This document shows, in pieces, positions 20,674-32,461 of a DNA stretch of 64,000 nt (position 1 is its first letter; each line of letters begins with the position of its first letter). Below the pieces are notes generated by a model. That model was not told where the DNA came from. It saw only the letters and a program-made list of their open reading frames with translations, and searched no databases. The position numbers and the translations under genes are program-made. This DNA is from Argopecten irradians (Eukaryota > Mollusca > Bivalvia > Pectinida > Pectinidae): assembly GCF_041381155.1 (NCBI RefSeq), contig NC_091135.1:69676418-69740417 (forward strand). Direction: 5' to 3'.

Positions 20674-23646
20674 TTGGCGCCCAACGTGGGGCCAATGTCA
20701 AAACCTTGCGTTCTTTTCTAGGTTTTACAGGGTACTACAGGAGGTTCATTAAGGATTATGCTAAAGTCATAAAACCTTTAAACGATCTCCTTGTTGGACA
20801 CTGTACCCACAAAAATGTTAAGGGGCCAAAGAAAAAGATTCCCTGGGTATGGGGGGATAGTCAACAGAAGGCTTTTGATACCATTGTTGGTCTTCTATCA
20901 TCTCCACCAGTGTTAGCATATGCAGACTTTACTAAGCCTTTCATTGTTAACACGGATGCCTCAATAGAAGGTTTAGGTGCTGTACTGTACCAGAATCAAG
21001 GGGGCCATGAACGGGTAATAGCGTATGCTAGTCGAGGATTACGTCCCAGCGAGAAGAACTACCCAGCTCATAAGTTGGAATTTCTTTGTCTCAAATGGGC
21101 CCTCACTGACAAGTTCCATGATTACCTGTATGGCAACACTTTTGAGGTACGTACAGATAACAACCCTCTAGCCTATGTGACGACCACTGCAAAGCTGGAC
21201 GCAGCAAGCCATAGGTGGTTAGCCTCACTCTCAAACTATAATTTTAAATTAGTCTATAGAGCGGGCCGTCTTAATGGGGACGCTGATGGGTTGTCAAGGC
21301 GACCATATCAGCTAGAGGAAGTTTTCCCAGATGTTGTGAGAGCAGTTTCCTGTGCTTGTTTGACTACGAGAGAGGAATTGCCATTAGCTGAAACTGTGGT
21401 ACTCTCAAACACATCATCCCTAGAACCAGAGAATGATACAGAGAATGGCACTCTAGATATGGGTAATGTAAAACTCTCTGGTGTGGATTGGGAAAAACAA
21501 CAGTCCTTAGATAAACATCTCAGGAGGGTTATACATTTTGTCAGGGAGGGGGTTCGACCTGATAAGAGTGTTCTGAGACACGAACCTGAGGAAGTGCGGC
21601 AGTATATGCGGGAGTGGCGGCTGTTTGATCTGCGTAATGGTGTGTTGTATAGAAACACCACCATTGATAATGACCCTATTCAGCAGCTAGTCATTCCTGA
21701 GGCATATAGAGAGAAGGTCCTCAGGGGAGTGCATGAAGATGTCGGTCATCAGGGACGTGACCGGACAAACTGGTTGGCAAAGCGTCGGTTTTTTTTGGCC
21801 TGGCTTTGATGCCAAGGTAAATAGATGGGTCGAAAGCTGTGGTAGGTGTATTCGTAGAAAAACCCCTACTGTCCCAAAAGCAGAGTTGGTTAACATCCAA
21901 AGTTCTCGACCAATGGAACTACTCTGCATTGACTATTTGACCTTGGAAAGGTCAAAGGGGGGCTACGAAAATGTGCTGGTTATCACTGACCATTTCACCC
22001 GCTATGCCCAGGCAATTCCAACCAGGAACCAGTTAGCGAGTACCACCGCCAGGGTGTTGTACGAACAGTTCATTGTCCACTACAGCTTTCCTGCCCGAAT
22101 CCATAGTGACCAGGGTAGGAATTTTGAAAGCAAAGTTATCAAGGAACTTTGCAAGATAGCTGGAGTGGATAAAACGAGAACTACCCCTTACCATCCTATG
22201 GGCAATGGCATGGTCGAACGGTTCAACCAAACTTTGCTAAAAATGTTAGGTACAATGGAGGAAGAACAAAAATCCAATTGGAAATCTTACGTGGCTCCTC
22301 TTGTTCACGCATATAACGCTACAAAACATGAAACCACTGGATATTCCCCTCATTACCTAATGTTTGGTTGGCACCCAAGACTTAGTGTAGATGCATTTTT
22401 AGGCATCGATACAGATTCTAAGACTGTAGGGAGTCGCCAGAATTATGCCCAAAAGCTTAAGCGTCGGTTAGACTTTGCCTACAAAGCTGCCTCAGCTGAA
22501 AGTGATAGGAAGGGTAAGAGGTACAAAGATAGGTACGATAGGGGAGTTAGGGAAGCTACTCTAGAAGTAGGTGACCGGGTTCTGATGAGGAACGTAGGTA
22601 TATGTGGCAAACAGAAATTAGCTGATAAATGGGCTAAGGATCCCTACATTATCCTTAGTATACCAAATGCTGATATGCCCGTATACAAGATCCGGAAAGA
22701 GTCGGGACAGGGACCTATTAAAACTGTGCATAGGAACCTGCTCCTCCCTTTCATGTGGCTACCTAGAACTCAGGGTGCTGATGAACCAAGGGAGACAACT
22801 CAGAATCAGAATCCCGGGATACAGTTTGACGAGAGTTCCTCCTCCACTACTGACTCTGATAGCTCAGATGATGATGGAAGTCAATCACCCAGGTACGTCA
22901 TTCCTGCGAGGAGACCCAGGCGCACTGTCGCTGGCGCGCAACGACCAGTGCAACCAAATACTGTTGGTACAGGGAATTCTCCGAAACAGGGTACCAACGG
23001 TGTGTGTCGAAATTCTAACGCTGCAGGCATGCGCAGTGTTGGTCAGACACAAGACTCAGTTCCAGCTACAAGGTCCAGACGAGCCTGTAAACCTCCTAAG
23101 TTGTATGGAGAATGGCTCATGGAAACCTTGGTGCCATCAAATTCTGGGTCCGAGGTCTACGTTTAGACATTTAGAGCAGTGGGAGAATGTCATAGTGAGC
23201 AAGACCACTCCTGATTGTGAAAATTATATTTAATCTCTACAGCTACTAATGTGTATTACCTTATGGTTTACCATTTATTAAGTAGAATTGTAGCATAATT
23301 GCAATTTACATTCAATTATAATAAATGTTAGATTATATTCGCATCAGGAATGTTTTGTTTCACTTGGCAGAGGAGAAATTCTAGTTAAGCTATAGATGCT
23401 GGATATTACCTTGGGACACTGGCCAAGGTGATAAATTTTGTAAATATTGATTTCTAATACTGTATTGGTAAAAAAAATTTCTGTTCAGTGAGCAGTGATC
23501 CTTTAATCCTTGTAGGTAGGGATTGCCCCAATCACTTGGATACTGGATACTGTACTGCTCATTGATTTTCCTATGAATATTTTAACTGTGATGTTTAACA
23601 TTAGGTGATTTAAATGCCAGGAGTCATTTTCCTTTGCAGGGGAGAA

Positions 23647-24454
23647 TGTCGCGGTGTTTAAATTCACCATATATATAATATGTATTATATATGGTGTTTT
23701 AACTACATGCGCTGTGTATTGTCTGAATTTACATGTCCCTGTGTCTGTCTGAATTTACATGTCCCTGTGTCATGTAATGTCCTGTACATGTAAATCTGTG
23801 TGTGTAAGTTGTTATGATGACGTATGAGAGGCGAGTGAATGGATTGGTTGAGTGTGTCACATTGACCCTGCATGACCCTGTCCTTGCACGTGCACGCCCA
23901 CCCTTGAGGAAGCGTGTCCGCACATTACGTGGAAATAGGCACTGGACTGTACATGTGTGCTTTACGGCCACAGTACTAAAAGGTATGTTTATTTAATGAA
24001 TAACTAGAAATAAAGTAATTAACTTATTCTTCACTGTGCAATATAATTAATATACTTTATATAATTAAAACTTCTTTAAATAACTTGTCCATAAAGCTTT
24101 ATATTATGTATAAAAAAGGACCGCACGTGGTCGGTGAGGTTAGGGCAATGCATAGAGTCAAGTGACTGTAAATTAAATGTTATTTGTAAATATATGTAAC
24201 TCGGAAATTAAAATACAATTTAATATTATAATATATTAAATAGATACCTGTTTATATTTTATACCTTACAGTATAAATATAGAAGATATAGTAGTCTGTT
24301 CATTTATGTGTCCCTATATATTGTCAGGTATTGTTCTTTTTATTTCAGGGTTATCTGTCTCCGTTTTTGTGTAAATAAACTTTCAACTGTTTATAGCTGT
24401 TGGATTATATTTATATATTCGTGAACCAACCCACATACTATCACTCTCGTGACA
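23647..24454 (+). repeat. right LTR of Ty3/gypsy element
   Basis: 808 bp, over 99% identical to the left LTR by eye, same TGTCGC and GTGACA ends. Confidence 0.95.
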
Positions 24455-24458
24455 CATG

Positions 24459-25560
24459 TACCAAGTGAATGTTAATCAATGCATACAGAGATATTCTGTG
24501 TGTTAGAAATGAAATGTTTATATACTCTCCTAGTTTTGTATTTTGAAGAAATGAGCTTCATGTATATAAGGCTACACTTTATGACGTTTATAATTATATT
24601 ATATAATTATCTACATTGTTACATCAATGATTTACTCGAATGTGACAATGCATATTCCTTGTAATATTATACTATACATTGAAGCATTCCATGCATGATC
24701 TGAATATGTTGATTATCTTACACTAGACATGTTTATGAGTTTGTAAAATTATCATTGTCTACGCCTAATTATGCTGAATATACCTTTAATATTTCTTTTA
24801 TTTTGAGTAACATTTCTTTTATTTTGAGTATTTTGGTGGGTTCCATTTACAAAAAACAATTATCTTTAAACATGAATACATTAAGGAGAAATTTTAATTG
24901 TTTACTAATTTCTCAAATTATGTTTTGTGTTTTTCGTTACTGATTTTAGTGGATTTCAAACCTTTTTATCCGACTGCATACAACGTCTATTTCACATTAA
25001 TGAAACAAAAGAGATAAAATCAAACTAGAGATCTAGTTATTTACAAAGACAAAAGACAGTTAAGGTAAACACAAAACGTTAGTTGTATTTTATTTTGGTT
25101 GTTGAACATACAGTTATACCATAACATCTAGAATCATGATGAATGCATGCTAAGGTCTATTCAAATGTTGTTGTTTTTAAATACTTATGTATTAAATCTT
25201 AGGGAAGTTACTGGACGATTTGAACATGACATACGTTAACTGTGTATAACGTCCACTTTACCATTATTATAATATTAATTATGTTCTAGTCACATATAAT
25301 GCATTTCATCGATAGTGCTTATCTACCTGCTGCCATTGTTTTTACTCTACAACGATCACATTTAAAGATCGATTTTACACAATAAAATGTCATTTCTTAC
25401 TTTGTTTGTATTTTGTTTTGTTGGTCATAAGAACAATTTGAAAAAACATGACTATATTATACGTTAAATAATTCATAGATTATTTTTCTGGTTTGGATTG
25501 ATTTGTATAACGTCCTATTAACCGTCAGGATCTTTAAGAACGTGTTAGTTTTAGTTGGAG
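24459..25560. other. AT-rich intergenic stretch
   Basis: No gene seen. 25490-25560 (AACGTCCTATTAACCGTCAG and what follows) is a decayed tail of the SINE family found complete at 60868. Confidence 0.5.
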
Positions 25561-25976
25561 GAAAATGTTCCCTTATAATAGTGAGAAACTTGTCCCATTT
25601 TAGTGTTATCCCCTTATAATAGTGAGAAACTTGTCCCATTTTAGTGTTATCCCCTTGTAATAGTGAGAAGCTTGTCCCATTTTAGTGTTATCCCCTTATA
25701 ATAGTGAGAAACTTGTCCCATTTTAGTGTTATTCCCTTATAATAGTGAGAAACTTGTCCCATTTTAGTGTTATCCCCTTATAATAGTGAGAAACTTGTCC
25801 CATTTTAGTGTTATCCCCTTATAATAGTGAGAAACTTGTCCCATTTTAGTGTTATCCCCTTATAATAGTGAGAAACTTGTCCCATTTTAGTGTTATCCCC
25901 TTATAATAGTGGGAATCTTGTCACATTTTAGGTGTTATCCCCTTATAATAGTGAGAAACTTGTCCCATTTTAAGGA
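25561..25976. repeat. 41-bp minisatellite, about 10 copies
   Basis: Unit TTATCCCCTTATAATAGTGA then GAAACTTGTCCCATTTTAGTG. Copies are almost identical. It abuts the end of a decayed SINE tail on the left and a dispersed repeat on the right. Confidence 0.95.
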
Positions 25977-26290
25977 TTGGTGTCACGATTTTTAAAAATT
26001 TTATCGGGTTATAAAAAATGTTTGCAAACTTTTGTGAGAATCTGCTACGCGCATTTACGCAGTTTGTCACATTTTAAAATTTATCGGGATATGAAAAAAA
26101 CTATTTTTTCACATACCCAGATAAAATTAAAAGAAATAGTGACATCAGTGCTTAAATGGAAACATAAATAATAAGAATTCCTTGAAAAAGTAATAGAATG
26201 GTATATTTAAACATACTTTATTTCACCAGATAGTTTATGAAAAATTAGTGAAATCAATGCTTAAAATTAATTTCATAATTTAAGTTTTAA
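25977..26290. repeat. dispersed repeat, copy 1
   Basis: Contains TTTATCGGGTTATAAAAAAT, GTGAGAATCTGCTACGCG and the inverse-related TTTTTTCACATACCCAGATA. Related sequence is seen at 38566-38930 and, in opposite orientation, at 58180-58560. No coding capacity; class not determined. Confidence 0.55.
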
Positions 26291-26610
26291 GCAAAAATGT
26301 CTGTAGGGCATTAAGTCTAATCAACCAACCAGTGTAACTTAGCTTATCAAATCGAAATGACAAAGGTTTCAGTAACATAAGAAATGTTTGAGGTAATAAC
26401 GAATGGTAACATTAAGTTTTTACCTCGATTATTATCTTCCTCGTGGTTTATTTGATACGTTCACTCATTAAGGAAACAAAACGTTACCGGGAACATCAAC
26501 GGTGATACGTTTTCTTAATTATCAACAAATACCAATACACACGGAAATGATATAACTGTTAGATATATTATTCTTTGCATGTAGTTGCAATTTTAACAAT
26601 CGTTCATGAA

Positions 26611-27858
26611 GATAATACAAGTGTGGAGATTGTTATTTTAATTAACAAGACCGAAATAATAGAATTGTGGAGATTGTTATTTTAATTAACAAGACTGAAA
26701 TAATAGAATTGTGGAGATTGTTATTTTAATTAACAATACCGAAATAATACAAGTTTGGAGATTGTTATTTTAATTAACAAGACTGAAATAATACAAGTTT
26801 GGAGATTGTTATCTTAATGAACAAGACCGAAATAATACAAGTTTGGAGATTGTTATTTTAATTAACAAGACCGAAACAATACAAGTTTGGAGATTGTTAT
26901 CTTAATTAACAAGACTGAAATAATACAAGTGTGGAGATTGTTATTTTAATTAACAAGACTGAAATAATACAAGTGTGGAGATTGTTATTTTAATTAACAA
27001 GACCGAAACAATACAAGTTTGGAGATTGTTATTTTAATTAACAAGACTGAAATAATACAAGTGTGGAGATTGTTATTTTAATTAACAAGACTGAAATAAT
27101 AGAAGTTTGGAGATTGTTATTTTAATTAACAAGACCGAAATAATACAAGTTTGGAGATTATTATTTTAATTAACAAGACCGAAATAATACAAGTGTGGAT
27201 ATTGATATTTTAATTAACAAGACTGAAATAATACAAGTTTGGAGATTGATATTTTAATTAACAAGACTGAAATAATAGAATTGTGGAGATTGTTATTTTA
27301 ATTAACAAGACTGAAATAATAGAATTGTGGAGATTGTTATTTTAATTAACAAGACTGAAATAATAGAAGTTTGGAGATTGTTATTTTAATTAACAAGACC
27401 GAAATAATACAAGTTTGGAGATTGTTATTTTAAAGAACAAGACTGAAATAATACAAGTGTGGAGATTGTTATTTTAATTAACAAGACCGAAATAATACAA
27501 GTTTGGAGATTGATATTTTAAAGAACAAGACTGAAATAATACAAGTGTGGAGATTGTTATTTTAATTAACAAGACCGAAATAATACAAGTGTGGAGATTG
27601 TTATTTTAAAGAACAAGACTGAAATAATACAGGTGTGGAGATTGTTATTTTAATTAACAAGACCGAAATAATACAAGTTTGGAGATTGATATTTTAAAGA
27701 ACAAGACTGAAATAATACAAGTTTGGAGATTGATATTTTAAAGAACAAGACTGAAATAATACAAGTGTGGAGATTGTTATTTTAATTAACAAGACTGAAA
27801 TAATACAAGTTTGGAGATTGTTATTTTAATTAACAAGACCGAAACAATACAAGTTTGG
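26611..27858. repeat. 44-bp minisatellite, about 28 copies
   Basis: Unit GTGTGGAGATTGTTATTTTA, ATTAACAAGACCGAAATAAT, ACAA. Variants alternate GTGTGG/GTTTGG/TTGTGG, GACCG/GACTG and TAATTAAC/TAAAGAAC, showing higher-order runs. Confidence 0.95.
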
Positions 27859-28554
27859 GCAAATTTCTATTCTTTCGAAGTAATGCTTTTTGTCAAGCTG
27901 ATGTCGGCCATCGTACAATTAATTTATTCCAAAAATATTTCATTGGAAAAGTAGGTTTTAACTGATCTAATTTTAAAAAAAAAATCCTGAAAATCGGTTA
28001 ACATTTACTATTCTGCAAATAAGACACCAAGGTTATACATTAAATTACATGTATTACTGTGAAATAATATTATAATCATTAAACATATCATGATACACTT
28101 TTTTCCTTATATGTAGGCAATGTAAATCAGCAAAATAGAAAATAAGGATGAAAGTATTTTTATTCTTAGTTATCAAAATCTGTGACTATTTACTACACAA
28201 TACTGATGTGCTAAGTCTCATACTGTTCATTTAATTGGAAAAAAAGACATTTATCAACTACACTTTATCGGCTACTTAAAGCTCTGGAAAGTAACTAGAC
28301 ACCTGCTTGTAAACAAACACCCGGCCGCGCATTAATTCGACCCAGGTTGTGTGTGTATCAGAGCTGTATTTCAAATTACGCATAGGTAGCTACAAAACCA
28401 TTTATTGATTTATCTTCAATATTCAAGAACTTTCCCTAACATTGGATAGCACTTGGTACACGAAATAACTTTAAAATCACTAAATAGACGGGGACTATTT
28501 CCAGCACCGCTCTGATTTTTTGCAAACGCTTGCTGTACCTATAGTCATGCATTG
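27859..28554. other. gene-free flank of the Gmr1-like element
   Basis: AT-rich with no recognised exon. Despite lying downstream of copy A of the eight-cysteine family, it has no match to that family's third or fourth exon. Confidence 0.5.
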
Positions 28555-29260
28555 TGTTACATTAACGAATAACAGAAAGGAGAAACCAGCAGCTAAATTC
28601 AAAACACAATTTAATTATATATACAATATTATACAGAGATGGTTTACGATATCTAAAGTAATTGGTGGTGGTACAAGACTAGTACGATGATTTAAAGTGT
28701 TACTTATCTGTATGCGAATGTCCTGGTATAATCCTTGATCCTTCCAGGTTTCAAATTAACAATAATCACAAATCCACAAGGAAATTGAATGTCCACCGAT
28801 GATTTGTAAAGTTCCAGGCAATATGAATAAATCCACACAAAGTGTTGTAATAATCCACAGATAAAGTCACAATAGCTCTCCCAATAGAATCTTATATGGC
28901 GCTGTACAATTCTTGGTATGTCTTATTACAGGTCTCATTACAGTTCTCATTAGCCTTGGGCAGCTGGAGTATATATAGCTTAACCCTAATTCAAGAATAT
29001 TGGAGAACCTTCTACTTCTAGAAATATCTAACTAAAAACAGTAAACAAGTAAACACACATAACTTTCTGGAAATAGATCATTCTAGATCTCTACTTAAAA
29101 TCAACATGTTTACAAACATATTTGTTTATACATGATTATATTCTAGAAAGTTCTATAACCTAAATCAATGATATGACCTTCATAGCATGTATTGATAAAA
29201 AAGCTATAGGAGTTATCTCCCTTATCTCATAACTACATGTATTTAGTGTCATACATAACA
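28555..29260 (-). repeat. 3' LTR of the Gmr1-like element
   Basis: 706 bp; nearly identical to 34274-34981, with about one substitution and two single-base length differences seen by eye. Confidence 0.95.
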
Positions 29261-29325
29261 CACCCCTCCTTAAAGAAAAGAAAGTTTTCTTGAAAAGGAA
29301 ACTTTCTTGACATATCAAGTAATAT

Positions 29326-32300
29326 TTAAATCCTTGATAAAGCATCTGCTAGAATATTGTCTTTCCCTTTGATATGTTTGATGTCAAGATTGTATTCTTG
29401 CAAAGTCAAACTCCACCTGAGAATTCTTTGGTTTTTGTTTTTCATTTTCCCAATGAATGTCAAAGGGTTGTGGTCGGTGAAGACCAACACAGGCACAACT
29501 GTAGTGCAGAGATACACATCAAATTGGTTCAAGGCCAAAATCAACGCTAAACATTCTTTCTCAATGGTGAAATAATTTCTCTGGTGTTTGTCAAACTTTT
29601 TCGAGAAATAACAAATTGGATGGTCAATTTGTTCAGTACCTTCTTGCATCAAAACAGCACCAACACCTACATCACTGGCGTCAACAAACAGTTTAAACTG
29701 TTTATTAAAATCTGGAGCAGTCAGAACTGGTGAGTTTGATAGTATGGCTTTCAATTTCTCAAATGCAGACTTACATTCGTCTGACCAAACAAATTTGACA
29801 TTTTTCTTTAACAAAGCAGTAAGTGGAGCTGCTATAACAGAGAAATTTTGACAAAATTTTCTGTAGTATCCAGCCATACCAAGAAACCTCATCAGCTCTC
29901 TCTTGCCTCCAGGAGCTGGAAAATCTATAATTGATTCTACTTTGGCCTGAACAGGTTTAACTTGCCCCTGTCCTACAACATGGCCTAAAAATTCAACAGT
30001 TGCATGACAAAATTCACATTTCAATAAGTTTACAGTCAATTTCATGGTAGTGAGTCTTTCGAAGAATTCACGAATCCCGCGTAGATGGTCTTCCCACGTG
30101 TCGTGGTAGTTGATGACGTCATCAATGTATCCATCACAGCCTTCCAGGTCTGATATCACGCTGTTAAGAAGACGTTGAAATGTTGCCGGGGCATTCTTCA
30201 TACCAAATGGCATAACTTTGTACTGGTACAAACCTTGCGAGGTTACAAATGCCGACACTTCTTTAGCTCTTTCTGTTAATGGCACCTGCCAATATCCTTT
30301 CAACAGGTCAAACTTGCTTACGTACTTGGCTTTGCCAACTTTGTCAATACACGAGTCAATCCTTGGAATTGGATAAGAGTCTGTTTTACTGACAGAGTTT
30401 ACTTTTCTGAAGTCAGTACAGAACCGGTATGTCTTGTCTGGCTTTGGTACCAGAACACATGGAGAGCTCCATTCACTTTTGCTTGGTTCAATAATATCAT
30501 TGTCCAACATGTATTGAATTTCTTTCTTTAAGTGTTCTTCTTTCAAAGGATTGACACGGTAAGGATGTTGCTTGACAGGTGGCGCATCGCCTACATCCAC
30601 GTCGTGATAGATAGCATCTGTTTTGCCTGGTGTATCCGGAAACAAATGTTTATACTCAAGTATCAAATCTTTAAGTTCATTGCGTTCCTTTTCTGATAGA
30701 TGACACAGTTTCTTGTCCAAGTTCGCGAGCACATCTGAGTTCCGTAACTTAACACCACAGTCTAAACCTACATCTTGTACACCACCATCTAAGTCTAATT
30801 TACAAATATCAGCTGTACTTTCACTTTGTGATGGTACAGAGGCCAAAGTAGCAATAGGTTGAGAGGTCTTGCTCTCTTCTCTATCTACATATTCCTTAAG
30901 CATATTAACATGACATAATTGAGTTTTCTTGCGCCTCCCTGGAGTTTGTACAATGTAGTTAACATCATCGACCTTTTTCTCAACAATATAAGGTCCAAAA
31001 TATCTAGCTTGCAAAGGCTGACCCGGTATTGGTAATAGAGCCAAAATTTTGTCACCTGGATCAAAACGTCTTGCACGAGCATCTTTATCATACCATGTTT
31101 TCATTTTGGTTTGAGTAAGGGCCAAATTTTCTTTTGCCAATTCACATGCCCTTGTCAACCTTTGCTTAAAGTTACACACATAATCTAAGAGATTCACTTT
31201 AGAATCTTCGTCCAAAATTTTGTCTTTCAAAATTTTCAAAGGACCACGTACAGTATGTCCAAACACAAGTTCAAAGGGACTGAAGCCAAGAGATTCTTGT
31301 ACAGATTCTCTAACGCCAAACAACAACATGTGTATACCTTCGTCCCAATCTCTTTTGTTTTCAAAACAATAAGATCTCATCATATTCTTCAATGTCTGAT
31401 GAAAACGTTCTAAAGCACCCTGAGACTCTGGATGATAAGCACTAGACTTATACTGCTTGATCTGGAGCTGGTACATGACTTGTTGAAAAATACTAGACAT
31501 GAAATTCGAACCTTGGTCCGATTGGACAGCTTTTGGAAGACCAACCAGTGTAAAGAGTTTAACCAAAGCCTTGACTATGTTAGGGGCTTTAATATTCCTG
31601 AGTGGAATGGCTTCAGGAAAGCGTGTGGAAGCACACATAATAGTTAAAAGATACTCATTCCCAGACTTAGTTTTGGGTAGAGGACCTACACAGTCTATAA
31701 TGACTCTACTAAATGGTTCCTCAAATGCTGGAATGGGGTGCAAAGGTGCAACAGGGATTTTCTGATTAGGTTTCCCTACCACCTGACAAATATGACAAGA
31801 CCTACAAAAATCAGCCACATCCCGTTTCAACTTGGGCCAAAAGAAGTGATCTAAGATCCTGTTATAAGTCTTGGTCACACCTAGATGCCCTGCCATAGGT
31901 ACGTCATGAGACAAACTTAGAATATCTTGCCTATACCTCGGTGGGACAACTATTTGATTGACAACCTTCCAGTCTTCCTCGGGAGACACATCAGGGGGGC
32001 GCCACTTGCGCATCAACACACCTGACTGACGAAAGTAACAAACCGGGACTTTCTCAGCCTCTTCCTCACTCAAAGCCCGATTACACAATAAGGAGATTTC
32101 AGGATCTTTCTCCTGTTCTACTATAAGCTCCTCTCTAGACAAAGATGATTTACTCATCATGTCAGACAAAGAAGTACCCTTGTTAGGAACAACTCTATCA
32201 CTATCAAAGTCTACAGGATTGCTCAAAAGATCACACTTGCTCCCGACATCCTCTATATCATGAGCCAAGAAAGTGTCACCTAACCCTGGACTATAATGAT

Positions 32301-32460
32301 CCTCAACTACTGCAACATCAGAAACCTTCTTACTCATTGAACGAGTTACAGCACAAGAAGGGAAAATACCAGGAAATTCCTGTTGAATAGTCTCAGCATC
32401 ATCTGTTTTATCAGGGATACTGGACACTAAGGGATCTACCCTAACTTTCTCTCCAGCCAA
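29326..32460 (-). CDS. pol frame of the Gmr1-like element: integrase, reverse transcriptase, RNase H
   Basis: About 1044 residues. Integrase zinc finger H185, H192, C222, C225; integrase core D256, D315, E351 with 35 residues between the last two; a GPYIVEKK-type integrase C-terminal module near 489. Reverse transcriptase runs from about 630 with FDLLKGYWQVPL and catalytic YIDD at 778-781. RNase H runs from about 923 (LFVDASDVGVG, FTDHNPLTF) and ends DALSRI. The frame abuts the gag-protease frame in another phase and shows no ATG at its border, as in elements that make Pol by frameshifting. No chromodomain is seen. Confidence 0.93.
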   Translation of the reverse strand: MAGEKVRVDPLVSSIPDKTDDAETIQQEFPGIFPSCAVTRSMSKKVSDVAVVEDHYSPGLGDTFLAHDIEDVGSKCDLLSNPVDFDSDRVVPNKGTSLSDMMSKSSLSREELIVEQEKDPEISLLCNRALSEEEAEKVPVCYFRQSGVLMRKWRPPDVSPEEDWKVVNQIVVPPRYRQDILSLSHDVPMAGHLGVTKTYNRILDHFFWPKLKRDVADFCRSCHICQVVGKPNQKIPVAPLHPIPAFEEPFSRVIIDCVGPLPKTKSGNEYLLTIMCASTRFPEAIPLRNIKAPNIVKALVKLFTLVGLPKAVQSDQGSNFMSSIFQQVMYQLQIKQYKSSAYHPESQGALERFHQTLKNMMRSYCFENKRDWDEGIHMLLFGVRESVQESLGFSPFELVFGHTVRGPLKILKDKILDEDSKVNLLDYVCNFKQRLTRACELAKENLALTQTKMKTWYDKDARARRFDPGDKILALLPIPGQPLQARYFGPYIVEKKVDDVNYIVQTPGRRKKTQLCHVNMLKEYVDREESKTSQPIATLASVPSQSESTADICKLDLDGGVQDVGLDCGVKLRNSDVLANLDKKLCHLSEKERNELKDLILEYKHLFPDTPGKTDAIYHDVDVGDAPPVKQHPYRVNPLKEEHLKKEIQYMLDNDIIEPSKSEWSSPCVLVPKPDKTYRFCTDFRKVNSVSKTDSYPIPRIDSCIDKVGKAKYVSKFDLLKGYWQVPLTERAKEVSAFVTSQGLYQYKVMPFGMKNAPATFQRLLNSVISDLEGCDGYIDDVINYHDTWEDHLRGIREFFERLTTMKLTVNLLKCEFCHATVEFLGHVVGQGQVKPVQAKVESIIDFPAPGGKRELMRFLGMAGYYRKFCQNFSVIAAPLTALLKKNVKFVWSDECKSAFEKLKAILSNSPVLTAPDFNKQFKLFVDASDVGVGAVLMQEGTEQIDHPICYFSKKFDKHQRNYFTIEKECLALILALNQFDVYLCTTVVPVLVFTDHNPLTFIGKMKNKNQRILRWSLTLQEYNLDIKHIKGKDNILADALSRI

Positions 32461-32461
32461 G

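Larger units (their letters stand above)
19861..24458 (+). mobile_element. Ty3/gypsy LTR retrotransposon, broken young copy
   Basis: Bounded by two LTRs of 809 and 808 bp that both start TGTCGC and end GTGACA, with a CATG target duplication (19861-19864 and 24455-24458). A primer-binding-like site TTGGCGCCCAACGTGGGG follows the left LTR and a purine tract GCAGGGGAGAA precedes the right one. The parts seen are RNase H (motifs NTDAS and RTDNNPLAYV) and integrase (zinc finger, then CIDYLTLE, HSDQGRNFES and ERFNQTLL). Gag, protease and most of reverse transcriptase are not seen. The copy is broken, with about two breaks, so it would need help from another copy. The LTRs differ by only about two substitutions and one length change in a run of A, so the insertion is very recent. 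Confidence 0.93.

Noticed and set aside
25561-27858. CRISPR-like array
   Set aside because: Units are contiguous with no unique spacers, and the genome is eukaryotic.
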